8,952 nt of DNA from the NCBI GenBank assembly GCA_003136295.1, contig PLDZ01000024.1, positions 2,606-11,557 on the forward strand, written 5' to 3'. Position 1 is the first letter of the stretch; each line of letters starts with the position of its first letter. This document shows positions 4,800-8,952 of the stretch, one piece after another. Under the pieces are notes generated by a model. That model did no database searches. It was not told where the DNA came from and was given only the letters and a program-made list of their open reading frames with translations. The translations under genes were made by a program, and so were the position numbers. The DNA comes from Candidatus Dormiibacterota bacterium (GTDB taxonomy: Bacteria; Chloroflexota; Dormibacteria; Aeolococcales; Aeolococcaceae).

Positions 4800-7070
4800 G
4801 TGACCGGCCCGGCGACCGTTCCCGCGGCGACGGAGACCGCGCCGTTCTCGCCGCGTGCCGCACCTGACGAGCATCCCGATCCTCGGCGCGCAGCCCTTCA
4901 CCGTGCAACGCGTGCGGCGATCATCACTCCTTCGGTCTTCGCGCTGACGCTCCTCGTCTTCCGCGACCTGCAGGTCGCCACGTTTGCCGTCTTCGGATGT
5001 TTCGGATTGCTGGTCATGGCGGACTTCGGCGGGCCCCGGCGGCCCCGAGCCGTTGCCTACGCGAGCGCAACGCTCGTTGGGGCTGCACTCGTTGCTCTTG
5101 GAACCACCGCCTCATTCAGCGCCGCAGCTGCCGCGAGCGTTATGTTCGTGATCGGCTTCCTGCTGTCGTTCGCAGGCGTGTTCGGAGGCTACGTCAAGGC
5201 CGCGCAGACGGCGCTCCTCCTTGCGTATGTGCTCTCGGCCTCTGTCCCCGCAGGCATTTCCGCGATTCCGACCCGCCTGGCCGGCTGGGTGCTCGCCGGT
5301 GTCGTGTCGACTCTCGCGGGCGTGTTCTTGTGGCCGTGGTTCGAACATGCCTCGCTGCGCAAGCAGGCCGCCGACGCGTGCATCGCTGTTGCCGATCTCG
5401 TCACAGCGATGCGCCACGGCGCGGCTGACGATCAGGTCGCAGCGCACACGCTGGCTGCACGCGCCGCCGTGTCGGCGGTCCGCCGCGAATACGCGCACAC
5501 CGGGATGCGACCGGCGGGTCCGACGCGTCGTGACCGCGCATTCGTCCAGGTCGTCACCCAGCTCGAGCAGATCGTCGATCTCGCGGAGCGCCCGTTCCAT
5601 GCGCGGCGTCCGTCGCCGCGCCCGTGCATCGAGGAAGGGGATGAGCTTGCCGCCGCCGTGATCGCGGCGCTGCGCTCGGATGCCGCGGTCCTCACAGACG
5701 GGCCCGCACCCGTCCTTGGCGACCTCGAGCAGGCGCGGCGCGCCCATCGTGCCGCGCTCGATCACTGGGCTGCCGCAGAGCTGGGCGCCGGACGAGCACC
5801 GAACGCGGTGCTCGACAGCATCGATGTCGACCACACCCTGCGCGTGATCGCGTACCTGACGATCGCTCTGAGCACAAACGCGGTGATCGCTGCCGGTGGA
5901 TGGCCCGATGACGGCATGTCGCTGCCGGCAGGGACCCCACGGCTCGAGGGTGCGCGCGGTGTCGTGGCGCGCAGCGCTGGGACGCTTCGCACCCACCTCG
6001 AGCCGAGCTCCACCATCCTCCACAGCAGCCTGCGAGTGGGCATCGGGCTGGCGATCTCCGTTCTGCTCGCACGAACCCTGGGCCTCGAGCACGCATTCTG
6101 GGTGGTGCTCGGCGCCCTCACGGTTCTCCGCTCGAACGCGTTGGCCACGGGGCGGACCACGGTGGAGGCGCTGGTCGGGAGCGTCATCGGGTTCGCCGTC
6201 GGCGGCCTCTTCGCCGGCATCGCGGGTGACGATCCGGTCCTCATGTGGATCGCGCTCCCGCTTGTGATCTTCTTCGCGTCCTATGCCGCCAGCGCCGTCG
6301 GGTTCGTGGCGGGACAGGCGGCGTTCACCGTGATGGTGATCATCGTCTTCAACCTGATCTCACCGGCCGGTTGGCAGGTCGGGCTTGTGCGGATCGAGGA
6401 CGTCGCGGTCGGCACCGGCATCAGCGTCGTTGTCGGAGTCCTGCTCTGGCCACGCGGAGCGCGACGCGACCTCACGCGCGCGACAGCGGGCTTCTATCGC
6501 TCGGTCCGCGCCTACCTCGCGCAATCCTTTGACCTGGTGCTCGGCGTGAGCAGCGAAGCCGACATCCAGCGGATCCGCGCCGACGCGGTGCGGGCACGTG
6601 ACCGCGCAGGCGAAGCCTTTGATGCCTTTCTCACTGAGCGCGGCGCCAGGCCGCTCGATGCCGACGCGGCGGCCCGTGTTGTCTCCGCTGGAAGCCAGGC
6701 GCTGCTTGCCGGAGATCTGCTCGTGATGGTGGCCACCGACCTCGGCTACCGAGCGAATTCCTGTCCCGAGAGTGTCGCGACGGTCGAGGACCAGGTGCGG
6801 GTCCTGTTGACCGGCGTCGATCGTCTTGCGGATGAGCTCACGGGGTTGCACAACAACCACTCGCCGCCCGAGCAGCCATCGTCGGAGGCACTGCGTGCTG
6901 CTGCTGTGGACTGCATGCGCCGCTCAGGGAGCGATGAGGGAGCGATCCGCGGGGCAATGGCGGTCGTGATCGCTGGGGAATGGGTGCAGAACCTTGCGCG
7001 CATGGAAGCTGACGTCGAGCAGCCGGTCGAGGCGGCCGTGGCAGCCGCCCGGATTCACTGGTGGCGATGA
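4800..7070 (+). CDS. FUSC-family membrane protein (fusaric-acid-resistance / aromatic-acid-exporter type)
   Basis: A 756-residue protein with the two-block plan of FUSC/YccC/AaeB relatives. After a Pro/Ala-rich N-terminus, residues about 38-180 hold six hydrophobic segments, with FGGPRRPR between the second and third and ending at LWPWFEH. A soluble, charged region follows (about 181-400). Residues about 405-555 form the second block, a clear FUSC_2-type domain: SLRVGIGLAISVLLARTLGLEHAFWVVLGALTVLR, then a membrane stretch containing FNLISPAGW, closing with VGVLLWPRG. A cytosolic C-terminal region of about 200 residues completes it. Relatives are linked to efflux of aromatic and hydroxylated carboxylic acids, but the substrate here is not readable. 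The GTG at 4800 is preferred because AGGAA lies 6 bases upstream; an in-frame GTG at 4770 would add ten residues. It appears to be a single gene, 132 bases from the next. Confidence 0.88.
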   Translation: MTGPATVPAATETAPFSPRAAPDEHPDPRRAALHRATRAAIITPSVFALTLLVFRDLQVATFAVFGCFGLLVMADFGGPRRPRAVAYASATLVGAALVALGTTASFSAAAAASVMFVIGFLLSFAGVFGGYVKAAQTALLLAYVLSASVPAGISAIPTRLAGWVLAGVVSTLAGVFLWPWFEHASLRKQAADACIAVADLVTAMRHGAADDQVAAHTLAARAAVSAVRREYAHTGMRPAGPTRRDRAFVQVVTQLEQIVDLAERPFHARRPSPRPCIEEGDELAAAVIAALRSDAAVLTDGPAPVLGDLEQARRAHRAALDHWAAAELGAGRAPNAVLDSIDVDHTLRVIAYLTIALSTNAVIAAGGWPDDGMSLPAGTPRLEGARGVVARSAGTLRTHLEPSSTILHSSLRVGIGLAISVLLARTLGLEHAFWVVLGALTVLRSNALATGRTTVEALVGSVIGFAVGGLFAGIAGDDPVLMWIALPLVIFFASYAASAVGFVAGQAAFTVMVIIVFNLISPAGWQVGLVRIEDVAVGTGISVVVGVLLWPRGARRDLTRATAGFYRSVRAYLAQSFDLVLGVSSEADIQRIRADAVRARDRAGEAFDAFLTERGARPLDADAAARVVSAGSQALLAGDLLVMVATDLGYRANSCPESVATVEDQVRVLLTGVDRLADELTGLHNNHSPPEQPSSEALRAAAVDCMRRSGSDEGAIRGAMAVVIAGEWVQNLARMEADVEQPVEAAVAAARIHWWR

Positions 7071-7113
7071 CGGCCGGAGCGAGTGCCGACTGACTGTGGG
7101 TTTCCGCATCCGG

Positions 7114-7127
7114 TGCACTCCTGTGCA
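7114..7127. repeat. Short perfect inverted repeat upstream of the DUF3311-symporter operon
   Basis: TGCAC-TCCT-GTGCA is a perfect 5-base inverted repeat with a 4-base spacer, in the 132-base gap before the DUF3311 gene. A second one, ACCGC-8 bases-GCGGT (7139-7156), lies just after it. Either could be a regulator site for the operon; no -35/-10 pair was recognised here and neither hairpin has a U-run to suggest a terminator. Confidence 0.3.
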
Positions 7128-7202
7128 ACGCCGCGCGCACCGCAGCCGACGGCGGTAGTGGAAAAAAATGGTACGCGGGAGCAAACTCCAGGTTCGAGCG
7201 TT

Positions 7203-7463
7203 ATGGACCAGCAACCCGATCCGACCGGCGCGTTGGGGGCGACACCGCCCGAATCGGCTGCGGCCCCGCGGCGTCGCTGGGGATTGTTGCTGCTGCTCAT
7301 ACCCTTTGTGGCGCTGCTCTATCCGCCGTTCTATGCCACCCTGACGCCTCGTCTGGCGGGTATCCCGTTCTTCATCTGGTACCAGTTCCTCTGGGTCATC
7401 ATCGGCGTCTCCATCACCGGGGTTGTGTACGCCATTGACCGGGTACGTGAGAGTGCGCCGTGA
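7203..7463 (+). CDS. DUF3311 small membrane protein, symporter partner
   Basis: An 86-residue protein with a Pro/Ala-rich N-terminal tail, RRR at residues 23-25, and two membrane helices (about 27-45 and 56-77). The stretch IPFVALLYPPFYATLTPRLAGIPFFIWYQFLWVII contains the conserved PPFY and GIPFFIWYQ features of DUF3311 proteins, which are usually encoded directly before sodium:solute symporters of the MctP type. The stop overlaps the symporter's GTG start by four bases (GTGA), so the two are translationally coupled and probably work together, but a biochemical role for DUF3311 is not established. The frame is open upstream to 7083, but residues before ATG 7203 have no family character. The ribosome site is weak (CAGG, 11 bases away). 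Confidence 0.85.
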   Translation: MDQQPDPTGALGATPPESAAAPRRRWGLLLLLIPFVALLYPPFYATLTPRLAGIPFFIWYQFLWVIIGVSITGVVYAIDRVRESAP

Positions 7464-8952
7464 TCCACGGCGATGAACTCGCTGTCTTTATCGTCCTGTT
7501 TTTGCTCGTCACCGTAATCGGCTTCTTGGCCGCCCGGTGGCGTCGCGGCGACTTGAGTACTCTCACCGAGTGGGGACTCGGCGGACGCCGATTCGGCAGC
7601 GTCGTCACCTGGTTCCTGCTCGGCGGCGACCTCTACACCGCCTACACGTTCGTCGCGGTCCCTGCGCTCATATTCTCGAAGGGCGCAATCGGCCTCTTCG
7701 CGCTGCCGTACACGATTATCGTCTACCCAATCGTCTACGTGGTCATGCCCAAGCTGTGGCAGGCCGGTCGCAATCTGGGCCACATCACCGCGGCGGACTA
7801 CGTGCGCGACCGCTTCAAGTCGCCCTTCCTTGCCCTGCTTATCGCGGTCACCGGCATCGTCGCCACCATGCCCTACATCGCCCTGCAGATCTTCGGCATC
7901 CAGGTGGTGATCGCCCAGATGGGAGTCAACATCGAGATCTCACTGATCGTGGCCTTCGTGGTCCTCGCCGTCTTCACCTTCGTCAGCGGATTACGCGCCC
8001 CCGCACTGATCGCGATGGTCAAGGATACGATGATCTTTATCACAGTCATCGTCGCGGTCATCTACATCCCCATCAAGCTCGGCGGATTCGGCGCGATCTT
8101 CCAGCACACCGAGGCGGCCGTCCACGCCAAGACCTCGAAGGCCACCGACAACCTCCCGAGCTCGCTCTATCTCGCGTATTCGTCGCTCGCCTTCGGATCG
8201 GCCCTCGCGTTGTTTCTGTACCCCCACGCCATCACGGGAACGTTCAGCGCTCGCTCGCAGACATCGATCAAGCGCAACGCTGCCTTCCTGCCCGCGTATT
8301 CGTTCATGCTCGGGCTCATCGCCTTGCTCGGTTACATGGCCGTCGCAGCACACACCCATGTACCGAGCGCCAGCGCAGGTGGTGCCAACGGCATCGTGCC
8401 CGCATTGCTGCAGCAGTTCTTCGCCGGACCACTCGCGGGTTTTGCCTTTGCCGCGATCGCGATCGGAGCTCTGGTGCCGGCAGCGGTGATGTCAATTGCC
8501 GCGGCCAACCTCTTTACGCGCAACATCTGGCGACAGTACATCCGGCCCAACTCCACATCACTGTCCGAGGAGGCGACGGTGTCGAAGATTGTTTCGCTCG
8601 TCGTGAAGCTCGGGGCACTGGTGTTCATCCTCACGGTGAACACGGCCAATGTCATCAACTTCCAACTTGCCGGTGGTGTGTGGATTCTGCAGACGTTGCC
8701 CGCGGTCATTCTGGCGCTCTACGTGCGCTGGCTCGACCGCTGGGGAGTCGTCGCTGGTTGGGCAGTCGGGATTGGCCTTGGCACCTACTGGGGAGTCACA
8801 AACCCGGCTGGGCTGTTCTCGTCGACCTACAAACTCGACGTGTTCGGATGGCAAGTTGGCAGCGTCTACCCTGGATTTGCATCGTTTGTTGCCAATCTTG
8901 TGGTCGTGCTGGTATGGAGCGCCGTTGCCGTTGCGGTGCGCGGACGCGTCCC
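7460..8952 (+). CDS. mctP: Sodium:solute symporter, MctP-type monocarboxylate uptake permease (3' end outside window)
   Basis: GTG 7460 starts a frame open for 497 codons to the right edge, close to full length for the family (about 500-550). It is almost wholly hydrophobic, with about 13 membrane segments. Family features include the cytosolic motif LTEWGLGGRRFG (35-46) before WFLLGGDLYTAYTF, GHITAADYVRDRF (107-119), VTGIVATMPYIALQ (130-143), FVSGLRAPALIAMVKDTMIF (174-193) and the SSS signature region AIGALVPAAVMSIAAANLFTRN (334-355), where Ser345 is near the expected sodium-site helix. MctP-type relatives take up short monocarboxylates such as pyruvate, lactate, acetate and propionate, or some amino acids, with sodium or protons. 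The name is by family resemblance; substrates are not proven by sequence. The gene overlaps the DUF3311 stop by four bases and shares its transcript. Confidence 0.9.
   Translation, partial: MIHGDELAVFIVLFLLVTVIGFLAARWRRGDLSTLTEWGLGGRRFGSVVTWFLLGGDLYTAYTFVAVPALIFSKGAIGLFALPYTIIVYPIVYVVMPKLWQAGRNLGHITAADYVRDRFKSPFLALLIAVTGIVATMPYIALQIFGIQVVIAQMGVNIEISLIVAFVVLAVFTFVSGLRAPALIAMVKDTMIFITVIVAVIYIPIKLGGFGAIFQHTEAAVHAKTSKATDNLPSSLYLAYSSLAFGSALALFLYPHAITGTFSARSQTSIKRNAAFLPAYSFMLGLIALLGYMAVAAHTHVPSASAGGANGIVPALLQQFFAGPLAGFAFAAIAIGALVPAAVMSIAAANLFTRNIWRQYIRPNSTSLSEEATVSKIVSLVVKLGALVFILTVNTANVINFQLAGGVWILQTLPAVILALYVRWLDRWGVVAGWAVGIGLGTYWGVTNPAGLFSSTYKLDVFGWQVGSVYPGFASFVANLVVVLVWSAVAVAVRGRV

Noticed and set aside
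4571..4867. Plus-strand frame of 98 codons before the FUSC gene
   Set aside because: It overlaps the FUSC start in another frame and ends in an Arg/Asp-rich run typical of out-of-frame reading; the minus-strand frame has better protein character.
5112..6092. A 326-codon minus-strand frame inside the FUSC gene
   Set aside because: No domain or membrane pattern; it is a composition shadow of the well-supported plus-strand FUSC protein.
8879..8888. GCATCGTTTG inside the symporter gene, similar to the operator 11-mer
   Set aside because: It lacks one base of the shared core, is not palindromic in the same way and lies within coding sequence with no promoter.

Overview
The window looks like chromosomal DNA from a high-GC Gram-positive bacterium, most likely an actinobacterium. 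The GC content is high, codons end mostly in G or C, GTG starts occur, a lipobox marks a solute-binding lipoprotein, and the DUF3311/MctP-type symporter pair and two-block FUSC protein are common in that phylum. Genus cannot be fixed from this sequence alone.

Left part (1-3036) is a small uptake-and-oxidation locus. A branched-chain-amino-acid-type ABC transporter binding lipoprotein (minus strand, cut by the window edge) is divergent from a LacI-family regulator (plus strand). The regulator is followed at once by a 3-hydroxyisobutyrate-dehydrogenase-family (beta-hydroxyacid dehydrogenase) gene. The most striking signal is regulatory. The binding-protein promoter (reading left from about 922) and the dehydrogenase promoter (1995-2024) are near copies: TTGACA, 18 bases, TAKGCT, then 2-3 bases, then GCAATCGTTTG lying over the expected transcription start. 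That 11-mer is a CG-centred near-palindrome resembling a PurR/LacI-family operator. The simplest reading is that the LacI protein represses both the divergent transporter and the downstream dehydrogenase. The substrate is unknown.

Middle part (3037-4799) is a poorly characterised stretch of small genes. It holds a 62-residue CxxC...CxxC zinc-ribbon protein, two tandem short reading frames joined by an ATGA overlap (about 56 and 58 residues, less certain), a 195-residue protein with one N-terminal membrane helix, a hairpin terminator, and what appears to be a frameshifted small minus-strand gene ending next to that terminator.

Right part (4800-8952) encodes membrane transport proteins. A 756-residue FUSC-family protein (fusaric-acid-resistance/aromatic-acid-exporter type) has two membrane blocks. 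After a 132-base gap comes a small DUF3311 membrane protein whose stop overlaps the GTG start of a sodium:solute symporter of the MctP monocarboxylate-uptake type. The symporter runs off the right edge. The pair forms an operon, with DUF3311 probably an accessory subunit. No mobile element, CRISPR array, rRNA or tRNA was recognised.
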